Source: Nymphaea colorata | Lineage: Eukaryota; Streptophyta; Magnoliopsida; Nymphaeales; Nymphaeaceae | Assembly (NCBI RefSeq): GCF_008831285.2 | Contig: NC_045150.1 | Span: forward strand, 17,308,600 to 17,372,599 | Direction of reading: 5' to 3' | Length of the DNA stretch: 64,000 nucleotides | In this document: positions 12,202 through 21,776 of the stretch, piece by piece | Layout: each line of letters opens with the position of its first letter | Position numbering within the stretch: the first letter of the stretch is position 1 | The notes under the pieces: generated by a model | Told to the model about the DNA's origin: nothing | The model's input: only the letters and a program-made list of their open reading frames with translations | Databases searched by the model: none | Translations under genes and position numbers: made by a program

Positions 12202-12565
12202 TAGGGATAACAGATCGGATTCGGATAGAGAAGTCATATCCGAACCCAAAATCCAATTTTACAATCTGAATCTGATTTTTATATTTATATCTGAATCCAA
12301 ATTTTGAACCAGATTTTGCTAATTTTCAAATTTTAGTAGCAGTAGATATACGATATTTGTCTAAAAATGAATTTGATCCAAATTTGCATATGAATTCGAT
12401 TGGATATTTATGTATATCTGAATCTGAATTCGTATATAATTGGATGCCATTTATTAAATCTGAATCCAATCTGATTTCCTAATTGGATTTTTTTTTTCCA
12501 TATCCGATTTTTTCGGATCGGATTGGTCATATATCCAATTCAAATCTGATATATTGACATCCCTA
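12202..12565. mobile_element. hAT-like MITE inserted in copia integrase
   Basis: The insertion begins tagggata and ends tatccta-like (catccctaca at the right), giving short terminal inverted repeats of the form TAGGGAT. It is flanked by cttgtgac (12194-12201) and catgtgac (12566-12573), an 8-bp duplication with one mismatch, as made by hAT transposases. The 364-bp interior is AT-rich, built of 'aatctgaatccaa' phrases, and codes for nothing. Removing it rejoins copia integrase homology on both sides. Related termini occur near 29,727, 38,850 and 46,267. Confidence 0.75.
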
Positions 12566-12900
12566 CATGTGACCGAATTTTCCATGTGGTTTGAGGTTGG
12601 TAGAAAAATACAAACAACCGAGCACGCATGTATGCTTGTAAGGTGGTTTTCTTTTAAATAATTTTTCAATGGGACATTCATTGTCAAGTTCTTTTTTTTG
12701 GATGGGGTCCTATTTATTAAATATGTGGCTGTTAATGCATGTAAGTCCCAACATTTTAAGGGTAGACCTGACTGAAACTTGAGAGCATACACCACATTCA
12801 AGATGTGCTAATGCTTTCTCCCAGCTATGCCGTTTTGTTGAGGCATGTAGGGGCATGAATGTTGATGTAGGATGTCTCTATCACGGAAAAAAAAAATTGT
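12566..12900 (-). pseudogene. Copia integrase core remnant
   Basis: The minus strand shows SCPYMPQQNGIAGRKH (about 12830-12860) followed by [18 protein letters not shown] and [11 protein letters not shown], the third catalytic block and following helix of copia integrase. The catalytic glutamate of GxAERKH is a glycine here (GIAGRKH). A preceding RIDSGTKFF aligns with the second aspartate block (RSDNGTEF). The frame reaches the edge of the MITE and resumes beyond it at 12201. Confidence 0.85.
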
Positions 12901-13503
12901 CATTTGAGAAGAACTTGGTTCCACTATCTATCCTATGTTTAACACATCCGTTTTGAACTATTTCTCAGTCATGTTAATGAAATGTTTAAGGAAATCACCT
13001 ACTTAACGTTTATACTTCAATAGGTAAACCCAAGTGGCTCTTGAAAAATCATCCATAATAGACAAAAGGTAATGTGCTTGAGTATGCGATGCTTGGGAAA
13101 CATTATTCCCAAGAGCTTTAGTAAACAGAAACTAGCAAATCTAAAGGTTTAGCAAAACATGATTCACTTAATTTGAACATCAATCTATATTGTTTAGCAA
13201 CACTACATACTTCACAGAAATGATTTGACAACTTAATGATAGAGTCATGCTTTCAGAGCATTTGATTCTTTGAGCAGGATGGGTGCCCAAGTCTCATATG
13301 CCAAACATCAAAATCTGATTGAGTGGGTTTCGTGAACAAGCAGTCTACAGTTGTAAGAGGTGACTTGGAAATGAAGAATCCCCTAATGAATCACCCAGCT
13401 CAGTCCTCATCATGGAGATCGGGTCCTGCACAAAGCACCCAGTAGTGGGGAAAATCAAATGACATTTGGTTTTCTGAATAAATCTGCTCACTGACAATAA
13501 GTT

Positions 13504-13722
13504 TTAAGCAAACTTTGGAAGATAATACACTTTTTGAAAAAAAATGGAAGGTGATAGAACAGCTTTACCGACACGTGTAGCATATACCGTTCTGGTTTCC
13601 TGAACTCTAATTGAAAATGAAACATCTAATTTTGTGTCATCTAGAAATGATTTATGGCAGCATGACATGTGGTGACTAGCACCAATATCTATTACCCAGG
13701 TGTATAGTTTGAAGAATGACAT
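13504..13722 (-). pseudogene. Copia protease remnant
   Basis: The peptide contains YTWVIDIGASHHMSCC, matching the copia aspartic protease box W-x-x-D-S-G-A-S-x-H-M with serine replaced by isoleucine next to the catalytic aspartate. It ends in KVYYLPKFA, equivalent to the V-L-Y-V-P-x-L-x-x-N-L block that closes the domain. Between it and the integrase, 12900-13500 holds unreadable decayed pol sequence. Confidence 0.8.
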
Positions 13723-13821
13723 AGCTAGAAAGTTTATTTGGGTTACTGATCGATTTTTGAGGAGTTGTTTGAATTGAATATATTCATCTCGAGTTAGAAT
13801 TGGAGCAGTGTCCTTGCAAAA

Positions 13822-14784
13822 CTATTTTTCATGCGTGGTTGAGATTAAGGCATTGGAATCAGTTTTCCCTCCAACGGAGCTCTTGATAATAGCCCCCTTG
13901 TCTTGCTCTGTTTTCCACCTATAAAGTTTGGAGGGTAACCATTTAATTTGAAGCATCGTTCCTTTGATGTCCTGCAATCTTGCAGTAATTGCAGAAGTAT
14001 TGTGGGTGTTTTGTTGGTTTTCCAATGCATTCAAATTTGCAATTGCTGAGAGACCAGCATACTCAACAGCGCTAGTTTGAAGACGAGCTTCTCCTCTTGA
14101 AAGACCAGTGCATGTCTTTTGTAGAGAAGGCAAGGGTTTCAAATGTAGAATTTGCCTTCTTATAGCATTGAATGAATCATTCAATCTCATAAGAAATTCA
14201 ACCACTCTCTCTTCTTGTTGCTTTTCAACAACCACTTTCAAGGCATTGCAAGAGCATTCTGAAAGAACATCATAGGACAAAAGCTTATCCCAATATTGTA
14301 AAATAAAGAGCAATAGATATATTTTCTTTATTCAAACGACTAATGGAGGACTTGAGTTGGTACTTATGAGAAGTTTGTGCTTTCAGTGAATCAGTCCATT
14401 AAGTGTGCCCACACTTCAATAGTTGTGGTGGGATAGATGATATTGCTTGATAATTCTTCTGAGATGGAGTTAAGAATCCATGAATGACCATGTGATTGCA
14501 AAGCCTCCACATCATGACCTCTGGAGCTGCAACGCTGGGTTTGGAAGACTACCATCAACAAAGGTCAAGTTGTTTTTGGTAGACAATGTGATTCTCATAG
14601 CATGACTCCACGTTGAGTAGTTTTCACTAGTTACTAATTGTGAAACCAATATAGTACCAGGGTTGTCTGAATGATGAAGGAAAAAGAGGTTTTCAATAGT
14701 GATGATGTTGTTACCAAAAGAGGACTCTGCTCCACTAGCTGAAAAAGAGTTGGAAGAATTGGGAGCCTTGGCTGTTGACGCCAT
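13822..14784 (-). pseudogene. Copia gag remnant
   Basis: Gag starts at the ATG at 14784 (MASTAKAPNSSNSFSASGAE), right after the degenerate primer-binding site. The next block has LVTSENYSTWSHAMRITLST and KNNLTFVDGSLPNP, the UBN2-type gag head. A second open part (14313-13822) contains FLMRLNDSFNAIRRQILHLKP, the 'F-L-x-G-L-N-x-x-x-x-x-x-R-x-Q-I-L' block, and then NGYPP from the zinc-knuckle tail. Stops and a frame change around 14320-14510 separate the two. Confidence 0.85.
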
Positions 14785-14801
14785 GGATCTGTATTATAGT
14801 A

Positions 14802-15128
14802 TGTAGAAATTATTTGAGTTAAGAAAGAATGTAACACAAGGAAGAGAACAGAGAATTGCTTCATATTTTTCTATTGATCTTACACACCTATATACAGAAG
14901 GAAAAGTAGTACACGGTTTTTAGTTTCAACTTGGCTGGCTCATCTTATCTCATGATATTTGCCTGGCTCATCTTATCCCATGACATTCGGTTCGCTCATC
15001 TTCTCCCACGATATTTGGCTGGCTCATCTTATTTGGCTGGCTCATCTTAACAGCTTCACTAACCAACTGAAAAACTTATTGTTAAGATGTCAAGATAAGA
15101 AGATAAGAAGTGAATCTTAATTTAAACA
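14802..15128 (-). repeat. Copia LTR shared by elements C and D
   Basis: On the minus strand this runs TGTTTAAATT...ATTTCTACA (327 bp), with TG and CA ends. It is preceded by a polypurine tract (15129-15139, agagggggag on the minus strand) and followed by a degenerate primer-binding site. It therefore serves as 3' LTR of the RNase H fragment to its right and as apparent 5' LTR of element C. Inside it, a 28-bp unit with core ggctggctcatctta is repeated three times (14933-15016) with two truncated copies to 15050. Confidence 0.8.
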
Positions 15129-15780
15129 CTCCCCCTCTAACTAAGTGTAGAGATTTCTTATGTTCAGTTTCGATAGAAGATGATTAAATGCTTCCTTGGC
15201 TAAGGCCTTAGTGAATAAGTCTGCCAGCTGATCTTTGTTGTTAATGTAACTGGTTCTCACTACACCTTCATTTATTTTTTCTCATACCACATGATAGTCT
15301 AAATCTATATGTTTGGTACGCTCATGAAAAACTGGATTGGCAGTAATATGCATGGCAGCCTGATTTTCGTAGTATAGTTTTGTCGGTTGTAGATGTCTCA
15401 CGCCTAGATCCGACAATAAGAATTTCAACCAAGTCACTTCACATGCCACATTTGCCAACGCCTTGTATTCTGCTTCTGCAAAGGAGTGAGATACTATGGG
15501 CTGTTTTTTTGTCTTTCATGAAATTGGAGAATCACCAAGAAGAACACAATAACTAGTTATGGACCTTCGTGTTTCTTGACATGCCACCCAATCATAATCA
15601 CAAAACACACTCATTTGAAGATTGGTTTGTGTGCTTAGGAGAGTACCTTCTTCAAGTCTAGGAGAGTACCTTCTTCAAGTCCATGCTTTCGTTCTGCTAG
15701 AAATTCCATTGGCTTGGCACCCATTATACTTGTTTCACTTATAATGTTGAGAGCATACGTTTGCTACGAAACATAAATTA
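15129..15780 (-). pseudogene. Copia RNase H fragment (element D)
   Basis: Minus-strand translation gives [68 protein letters not shown] and NKDQLADLFTKALAKEAF, all hallmarks of copia RNase H. A 23-bp tandem duplication at 15637-15682 shifts the frame, and stops occur nearby. The right side ends abruptly at about 15780, where a plus-strand copia fragment begins. Confidence 0.85.
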
Positions 15781-15802
15781 CTGCACTTGAACAAGATTGA
15801 AG

Positions 15803-16411
15803 TGCACCCATTGCAAAAAAAATGGTCACACTCGTGAACGATGTTAGGAGATTATAGGACGACCCGAGAAGGAGAAACCAAGCATGACGTCCAAGGATAT
15901 CAATTTAGCAAACTTTGTTACCAAAGATGATCTGGAAAAAAATTTCCAAAAATTTTCCAAGACTAATCTCATCTCCTCTCAACCAGTCGGTGAAAGCCCT
16001 GAAGGTAACTCCTTAGCTTATCTTTCTATGAAAAAAAATAATAATGCATGGATTATTGACTCTGGAGCAACCGATCACATGACTAGTGAATCATCTATAC
16101 TTAGTGAACTTATCAAAGATTATAAACAGCCTGTGTTCACTACCGATGGTTCTTCTATAAATGTCGAGGGTGCTGGTACAATGACGTTCTTTGGAAATCA
16201 GAAATCTAAAGTTCTTCTAATTCCTAAACTTGCAGCAAATTTGATTTCAGTTAGTAAGATTACTCAAACTTACAGTTGTTTGGCAATTTTTTCTTGCAAG
16301 GACGTGACGTTTCAGGAACTGAACTCGAAGAAAGTGATTGGTAAAGGACATCTCCAAGGAGGATTGTATGTTCTCGATGATGACTGTGTTAGCCTTCTCA
16401 TCAACAACTGA
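15803..16411 (+). pseudogene. Copia gag end, protease and pre-integrase
   Basis: In one frame from 15803 come a perfect CCHC knuckle, CTHCKKNGHTRERC, a stop codon TAG (15845-15847) where tryptophan is usual, then the open frame from 15884. That frame contains AWIIDSGATDHMTSE, the aspartic protease box with its catalytic DSGA intact, and KVLLIPKLAANLISVSKIT, the V-P-x-L-x-x-N-L-(I/L)-S-V block. The frame ends with a TGA after LLINN, within the pre-integrase region. The apparent ATG at 15884 is internal to the polyprotein and not a real start. Confidence 0.85.
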
Positions 16412-17190
16412 CGAAACTCTGAGTACCAGATATGGCACGCTAGATTGGGAAACATTTCAGACCGGAGTATCAAACAACTTATTCCTCACCTTACTACAGA
16501 AGATTGGGCATGCGACGCTTGTGAGTTTTCCAAGTTCACAAGACTTACACTTCAATCGTCAGTAGAAAAATCTGTAGAAGTTTTTGATCTTATACACTCT
16601 GATGTATGGGGACCAGCTCCTGAAATATCTCATACCGGATATAGATTTTATGTCTCTTTTATCGATGATATGACTCGTGTAACCTGGATTTATTTTCTCA
16701 AGAATAAAAGTGAGGTGCCTAAAATATTTGAAGAATTCTATCATCTCATTCATACGCAGTATGGAATCAAGATAAAGAAACTTCGTTCCGATAATGGTGG
16801 GGAGTACATCAATGACAATCTTAAAGAGTTTATAAGAGCGAAGGGCATACAACCGCAATACTCTTGTGCTGGAACTCCTCAGCAAAATGGCGTCGCAGAG
16901 AGGAAAAATCATCAACTCTTAAACATCGCTCGTGCTCTCATGATTCATATGAACGTGCCACAAAAGTATTAGAATGAAGCCATCGGGACCGCCTGCTATA
17001 TATCTAACCGGATTCTTAATTCTAGTATCGATAGCAAGGTTCCTCTCAAACTTCTCCTCAAACGGCCCATCTCCATTAAGCATCTCAAGGTATTCGGGTG
17101 CAAGTGTTATGTCCATGTCCATGTGCAAGTGTTATGTCCATGTGCAGGAGAAGTTTGCTCATCTACTGAGGCCGATACGGTTTCATATAT
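16412..17190 (+). pseudogene. Copia integrase, truncated
   Basis: The frame opens with WHARLGNISDRSIKQL-type pre-integrase sequence and CDACEFSKFTRLTL, the zinc-binding end. It continues through FDLIHSDVWGPAPEI (first catalytic aspartate), KKLRSDNGGEYINDNL (second) and TPQQNGVAERKNHQLLNIAR (glutamate), so the DDE triad is complete. A TAG at 16969-16971 interrupts the frame where tryptophan is usual; homology continues (NEAIGTACYISNRIL, KHLKVFGCKCYVHVH). A short duplication of 'tgtccatgtgcaagtgttatg' at about 17110-17145 disrupts the end. Confidence 0.85.
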
Positions 17191-17210
17191 GCTGACATAC
17201 CTTTAAAAAT

Positions 17211-18330
17211 ATATTAATGGAAAATACGTTAATGAAAAAAGATAATTTCATGTCACTAAAACTGCAGGCTAAAATTTGCATTTATTTAATAAGGGAAATC
17301 TGTGAGTTTGTAACAAACTTTTTTAGTTTTTACAGGTCCATGGTTGTAGATTAACTACTGAATAATATTGCTCCCTCAACAATTAGTCAATTAGATACAA
17401 TATGAACTTTATAGCTTTTAACATAACAAAGCTTGAGTAATGTAGACATTATATTTAGTTGGTTCATTAGCAAATTTGTCCACAATTAGTTTTCTGATAA
17501 ATTTTTCAAATTAGTTATTATAGTCATCTATCACACAAAACTGATCTATACGGGCCAGCTCACTGAAATTATGGTTGAGGTCTTCAATAACTTCACATCT
17601 TTACTCTAAATCAATTCTACATGAAGAAATTTATAGCCTACAGATTATTTTGGGAACCCAATGCATATGCATCTTACCAACTTGCCATCCAATTATCAAG
17701 TTTTGACCCTGATTTAGCTCCAGCTTATGATTATTGTTTCAGTACCATCATTAAGGGCTCGGCGGGCCTATGCTCTTCAATGGCATGATCTCGTCATACT
17801 TCTGTATTATTGTGGACGATGGTTCAGCCATTCTATGGCAATACACGATAACAAGTTAAATTTGTCCATAATTTTTAAGAAGGGTTTTTTTCGCCGATTT
17901 CTAAACTTTGAGTTGGACATGTGAGGTACAACTATCTTTCCTAAAATATTTTAGTGGAATCCGGTAAAGGCTTTTATTTTCTCCAAAATATTTCTCATGA
18001 TAACCTTCTCTTCATTATTATATCCGCAAAGGTGAATTGCATTTTAATAGTTTTCAAATTGGTCCTCTCCAGTTTGAAGATGGCATGTAGTTTCCAGGTT
18101 ATCCAATGTTAAAAAGTAAAAAAGAAATCGTCATAATTCAGATAGTTTCTCTCCCCCTCTTGGAGGATGATTGTTGGTAGAAAGAAATTTTGAAAGATAG
18201 GAGCCTGGAAAACACTGAATCAAAGGAAAGATCAATTTTACTCTCAGTTAGCACGAAGTCCCTGTAAACCATGCTGAAAGTTAAAAGGAATAGCACCAGA
18301 AATGATAATTGTGACTATGAATAGGAGTTG
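17211..18330. other. No gene identified
   Basis: AT-rich sequence without recognisable coding motifs. A pyrimidine run ctctccccctcttgg at about 18149 looks like a minus-strand copia polypurine tract, but no RNase H homology was recognised on its right and no LTR could be delimited, so it is not called. Confidence 0.45.
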
Positions 18331-18545
18331 GACTCCCTCCCCAGATATGGACTATATATATGCATATACTAAGATGGAATACTCCTCCTACTTATAACCA
18401 ACATTACTTTCTCCCTCTCAAGATGGGTTGCAGGCCCAAGATATCCAAATCATGGTCGCTGCTATACTTGTAATGACTCATTCTACACCTGCAACGTCTG
18501 AATCCGGGGAAGAGGCGTCTGCAGGTACATATAGAAGTCCATCGC
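18330..18545 (+). pseudogene. Diverged copy of a small secreted-protein first exon
   Basis: A TATA-rich stretch (tatatatatgcatatac, about 18355) and a CT-rich leader precede atgggttgcaggcccaag at 18423. The following bases, gctgctatacttgtaatgac, resemble gccatggccatacttgtaatgaa in the exon at 19971. The frame carrying this similarity encodes MVAAILVMTHSTPATSES from an internal ATG at about 18452. It ends near a possible donor, gcag|gtacat, at about 18521. Function is unknown. It looks like a decayed duplicate of the 20-kb exon. Confidence 0.35.
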
Positions 18546-18811
18546 AGGGTTAATCCTGCATTTGACCTCTGCCAATGTTCATTCTACTCCGTAGAAGTTA
18601 CGTTCAATGTCAATTTAACTTTAAATACACAATAAAGAACAAAAAAATAACTTTTACTCAAAAGAGACATACTATTCATCATGACCACGAAACAGAGAGA
18701 TCAATCACAAAAGAATATAATACCAACCTTTTGTTCGATCTCCAAATATATAAAAAGTTCTTACAAGAAGCCACGAATCAAAACGAAGGCGTCATCATCT
18801 ATTTGTGTTAG

Positions 18812-19200
18812 TGAACGTAGAATGATTTGGCATCGGGCATGACCTCCTCACGATCTCGAAAACCAAGATGCCATTGTCGTTCTTGAATGTAACATAAATT
18901 CCCTGTGCTAGCTCTTAATTTGTAATTTTTAATGGAAGATGAGATGTTAGATGAGGCCATTTCCCTGAGATTATCTTTCCTTTCATAACTAATGTAATTC
19001 CAATTGTAGTAAGTAGGAAGTCCCCTCATGCGCATGATTGATTTACAGAATCTGGCTCCAATGAATGACATTATCTGATGGAGTCCAGAGACGAATCTTT
19101 CCTAGTGGGCCGCTTAGGAAGTTTGCCAATGTGAACTATTGACAAAAGAATATGGGAATTAATCAAGAATAATTGATAAGATTCAATAACGACTGCATAG
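18812..19200 (-). pseudogene. Exon-like segments of unknown gene
   Basis: On the minus strand a possible terminal exon begins after an acceptor (gctagcacag) at about 18900 and reads GIYVTFKNDNGILVFEIVRR then SCPMPNHSTF before a stop near 18808. Farther upstream, 19030-19200 is homologous to 22205-22380, and both copies share a minus-strand frame with FT-x2-NFL-x-G-x2-G. These look like remains of one duplicated gene. I do not recognise the family and the call rests on frame and homology alone. Confidence 0.25.
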
Positions 19201-19755
19201 GTCAGTTCGGTTTGTCTTAGTGCTTTTGGACACCAAGTGGCCGAGCTGGTCGACATCAATGATGTAAACGTGGTTATTATATGAGTGGCCATATGTTTTG
19301 TTAAAATAAGCTTTCTTGGTGATTCATGTTCATGATGTAATCTTAATTTCGACTTCAACACTAGGCATCAGGAACTACTAATATTTAAAAAGTGTGGAGA
19401 CCAAGAAAAAAGGAAAATAGTGTGCTTCATTTAGCCATTAGTCTAAAACCATCAGATGCACGGAGTTTTCAATTTTGGAATGAGGCCGAAGAAGAGATCA
19501 GGACAAATTTGAAAATGTCAAACGACAAGAATGATTGCTAAAAGCAACAACGATGAAATTCAATGCCTCCAAATTAATGAAACACGAACTCTTATAATTT
19601 GGACTCTGTGGCCATGTTTGATATACTCGGATTCACATCCGACGCTACCACATGTTTGCTGTGGTCAAAGTTCAAATCATTCCCCACCATACGTGGTTGG
19701 TCTTCACAAGGAACATGAATTTGAAGTCAGCCTCAGATCTCCATGGGAATCATGC
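19201..19755. other. No gene identified
   Basis: Mixed sequence between the exon-like segment and the small secreted-protein candidate. The last 100 bp before 19755 probably belong to the upstream region of the latter. No motif, repeat border or RNA gene was recognised. Confidence 0.4.
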
Positions 19756-19790
19756 ATAGCCTATATAATATCTACATAATATAAGTGTGA
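19755..19790 (+). promoter_or_regulatory. Possible TATA region for the exon at 19971
   Basis: The sequence cctatataatatctacataatataag is AT-rich and TATA-like. It lies about 200 bp before the ATG at 19971 and is followed by a CT-rich stretch (about 19900-19945) of the kind common in plant leaders. Confidence 0.35.
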
Positions 19791-19970
19791 AGGAACCTAT
19801 GTTGATCACTATAACTGTTATTGGACTCTCTCTCACGCTTCGTTCTACGCATATGCATGAGCGCTTGAGTTTGATCTTTCTGTCCACTTGAACTAGCCAA
19901 ACCTCTCTCTCTCTCTCTCTCTTTCTCCCTCCTCCCTCTCTTATCCGTCTTCCCGACACACAGACACACA

Positions 19971-20261
19971 ATGGGTCATGCCCTCAAGGTAGCCCTACTG
20001 GCAGCCATGGCCATACTTGTAATGAACTGTTCTGCAGCAACAACCGCAACGGAGGAACCTGCCAACTGCCCCATCCACCATGACAGAAACAGGAACACAG
20101 ACCTTCAGTGCTCATGGGGAGATTTGGCGATCGTGGCGGCGAAAGATTCACTGTTTTCTAGCAAGCGGGCTTATCCTTCTCCTCCAACGCCTGTTTCCAA
20201 TCCGCACCACAATTTTATTGTGCGGCCTTCACCCCCGCCGGCCAGGGACGCTTCCTCATGA
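19971..20261 (+). CDS. Hypothetical small secreted protein (first exon or short gene)
   Basis: The ATG at 19971 follows a CT-rich leader and opens a 96-residue frame. Residues 1 to about 23 (MGHALKVALLAAMAILVMNC) form a good signal peptide with a hydrophobic core and small residues near the likely cleavage site. The rest is rich in serine, proline and cysteine and resembles no family I know. The stop at 20259-20261 may be real, or the coding exon may end earlier and shift frame, since the region downstream (20261-20900) shows no clear exon. A diverged relative of the start lies at 18423. Confidence 0.4.
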   Translation: MGHALKVALLAAMAILVMNCSAATTATEEPANCPIHHDRNRNTDLQCSWGDLAIVAAKDSLFSSKRAYPSPPTPVSNPHHNFIVRPSPPPARDASS

Positions 20262-21312
20262 TTTAATTTATCCGGTTTCTAACAACTGGAAGTGCACTTC
20301 TTTTTGTCTGCAATTGTGTTTAGATGAGATCAAATTAAACATGCTTCATCGTAATCAATGTAAGAAACTACGTATGCGGTTCTGAAATCATGATTGGCGT
20401 CACCATTGATTCCACGTCCAGTTTTGGTTAGAGGTGCATGGCTATAGGAATCATGATTTAGAACAACCCATTCATGGTGATTCTTCACCCTGTGGATCTC
20501 CTTCTTGGTTCAAAATTTTGGGCCTAAATTAATGGTTTTGAGCTTCCTTATCACCGTTCTTACAAAGTCACATGCTGTGAATATATTGGTGTTTGTGATG
20601 TATCATCAAGCGGCAGAAATCACAAGGTGACAAGATGCTCGTCGAATACCTAGAAAGCAAATTAATATTTCTAAAAAGGTTTCAAATATCGAAAAAGAAT
20701 CAGCTATTGTCAACATTGGTGAAAAGTTTTCCGAAACTAAATTTACTCAGACGTAGAGAAAGAAAAAAAAACACAAAGAGAGAAAAGAGATCTGGCAAAA
20801 TAAAAATTCATTATCAAAAGGCGTGACGTGTTGTCATACACCAAGTATGAAAAACGGCAAAGGAAAATAAATATACGCACAAGAGGAGAAGACATAGAGC
20901 TAACTAGCCATCAGCTGTAGGCATATAAGCAGATCCCATTCGGATCTGATGTACCATTTGCCAAATCCAGTTTATCAAGTGTTCGCATAGTCAGGTTCCA
21001 ATTTGAATTTGACTGAAACTGAGAAAAAGTATATACTATATATGTATCCAGTTGATAAATTCATAACTGAACCCGATCCAAACCCGACTTCTGAATTCAT
21101 AATCCAAATTTCAATTGGTTGCTAAATCTTATTCAAAATTCGAGTGGGTGATGATTGTTAAATAACTGAATCTTATCCAAAAAACAATTTGGATGATAAC
21201 TTTTTAGACTGAAATCCACATTCCAAATCCAAATCCTAGTCAAATTTAACAATAAAAACCAAAAATTTAACTTTGTCAAAAACAACATTCGAGTATATGA
21301 GGAATGGGCATT
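20262..21312. other. No gene; AT-rich MITE-like DNA
   Basis: No coding motif was recognised. From about 20930 to 21250 the sequence consists of 'aatccaaatcctagtcaaattt'-like phrases that resemble the interior of the hAT-like MITE at 12.2 kb, but no terminal repeats or duplication were found. Confidence 0.4.
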
Positions 21313-21317
21313 ACTAA

Positions 21318-21507
21318 TGTAACGCCCCAGAAGTTTAGTCATGTATCGAAGATTGTGAGGGATCTTCAAGGGCTTATAAAGGGAGGTTTTAATGAGATGA
21401 TTGTCCTGGTTCATAGTCTTTTTAGGATTGAAACCGAAATCGCTAGGGGGCGGGTTGAGATCCGTCGAACCAAGGGCCCGAGCTCGGGAGTGGGTCGGGT
21501 TCTTATA
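21318..21507 (+). repeat. TRIM 5' LTR
   Basis: A 190-bp terminal repeat beginning tgtaacgccccag and ending gggttcttata. Its GC-rich centre (gggcccgagctcggg) contrasts with the AT-rich flanks and contains a near-palindrome that could fold in the RNA. Confidence 0.95.
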
Positions 21508-21508
21508 G

Positions 21509-21525
21509 TGGTATCAGAGCTGGTT
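21509..21525 (+). other. TRIM primer-binding site
   Basis: The sequence tggtatcagagctggtt starts 2 nt after the 5' LTR. It is complementary over at least 12 nt to the 3' end of initiator methionine tRNA, the usual primer for plant LTR retrotransposons. Confidence 0.9.
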
Positions 21526-21571
21526 TCAACACTCGGACCTGGGGTCCCACACGCGCGAACGCGTGTGCTTT

Positions 21572-21584
21572 AAGGGGGGTGGAT
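21572..21584 (+). other. TRIM polypurine tract
   Basis: The sequence aaggggggtggat directly precedes the 3' LTR. It is the expected primer site for plus-strand DNA synthesis. Confidence 0.85.
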
Positions 21585-21771
21585 TGTAACGCCCCAGAAG
21601 TTTAGTCCTGTGAAGATTGTGAGGGATCTTTAAGGGCTTATAAAGGGAGGCTTTAATGAGATGATTGTCCTGGTTCCTAGCCTTTTTAGGATTGGAACCG
21701 AAATCGCTAGGGGGCGGGTTGGGATCCGTCGAACCAGGGGCCCGAGCTCGGGAGTGGGTCGGGTTCTTATA
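21585..21771 (+). repeat. TRIM 3' LTR
   Basis: A 187-bp repeat matching the 5' LTR with a small indel near the start (gtatcg missing in the agtcctgtgaag region) and several substitutions. The divergence shows the insertion is not recent. Confidence 0.95.
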
Positions 21772-21776
21772 ACTAA

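Larger units (their letters stand above)
10099..14800 (-). mobile_element. Decayed Ty1/copia body (element C), minus strand
   Basis: This is a nearly full copia interior in canonical order on the minus strand: degenerate PBS (about 14786-14799), gag (14784-13822), protease (13722-13504), integrase (about 12870-12000), reverse transcriptase (about 11520-11000), RNase H (about 10900-10140) and polypurine tract (10099-10110, minus strand ttgaaggagggg). Stops and frameshifts are scattered throughout and a 364-bp MITE splits the integrase. The LTR at its 5' side (14802-15128) is not similar to the sequence following its polypurine tract, so the body may be a mosaic of two elements. Confidence 0.85.
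15782..17210 (+). mobile_element. Truncated Ty1/copia fragment (element E), plus strand
   Basis: This fragment carries gag end, protease and integrase on the plus strand, head-to-head with element D. It starts inside gag at about 15782 and stops in integrase at about 17200, so RT, RNase H and both LTRs are missing. Its reading frames are far better kept than those of elements A to D, suggesting a later insertion or a younger source. Confidence 0.85.
21318..21771 (+). mobile_element. TRIM: complete miniature LTR retrotransposon
   Basis: Two LTRs (21318-21507 and 21585-21771, about 190 bp each, clearly alike) start tgtaacgccc and end ttcttata. They enclose only 77 bp. That interior begins with the primer-binding site tggtatcagagctggtt and ends with the polypurine tract aaggggggtggat. 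The whole 454-bp unit is flanked by the perfect 5-bp target duplication actaa (21313-21317 and 21772-21776). It has no coding capacity, which defines a TRIM that must borrow enzymes from another LTR element. A related solo LTR lies at 28910. Confidence 0.95.

Noticed and set aside
15884-15886. ATG as the start of a complete plant gene
   Set aside because: The zinc knuckle lies in the same frame upstream, separated only by a TAG; the ATG is internal to a copia polyprotein.
18149-18163. Copia polypurine tract on the minus strand
   Set aside because: No RNase H sequence recognisable next to it and no LTR ends; a pyrimidine run alone is not evidence.
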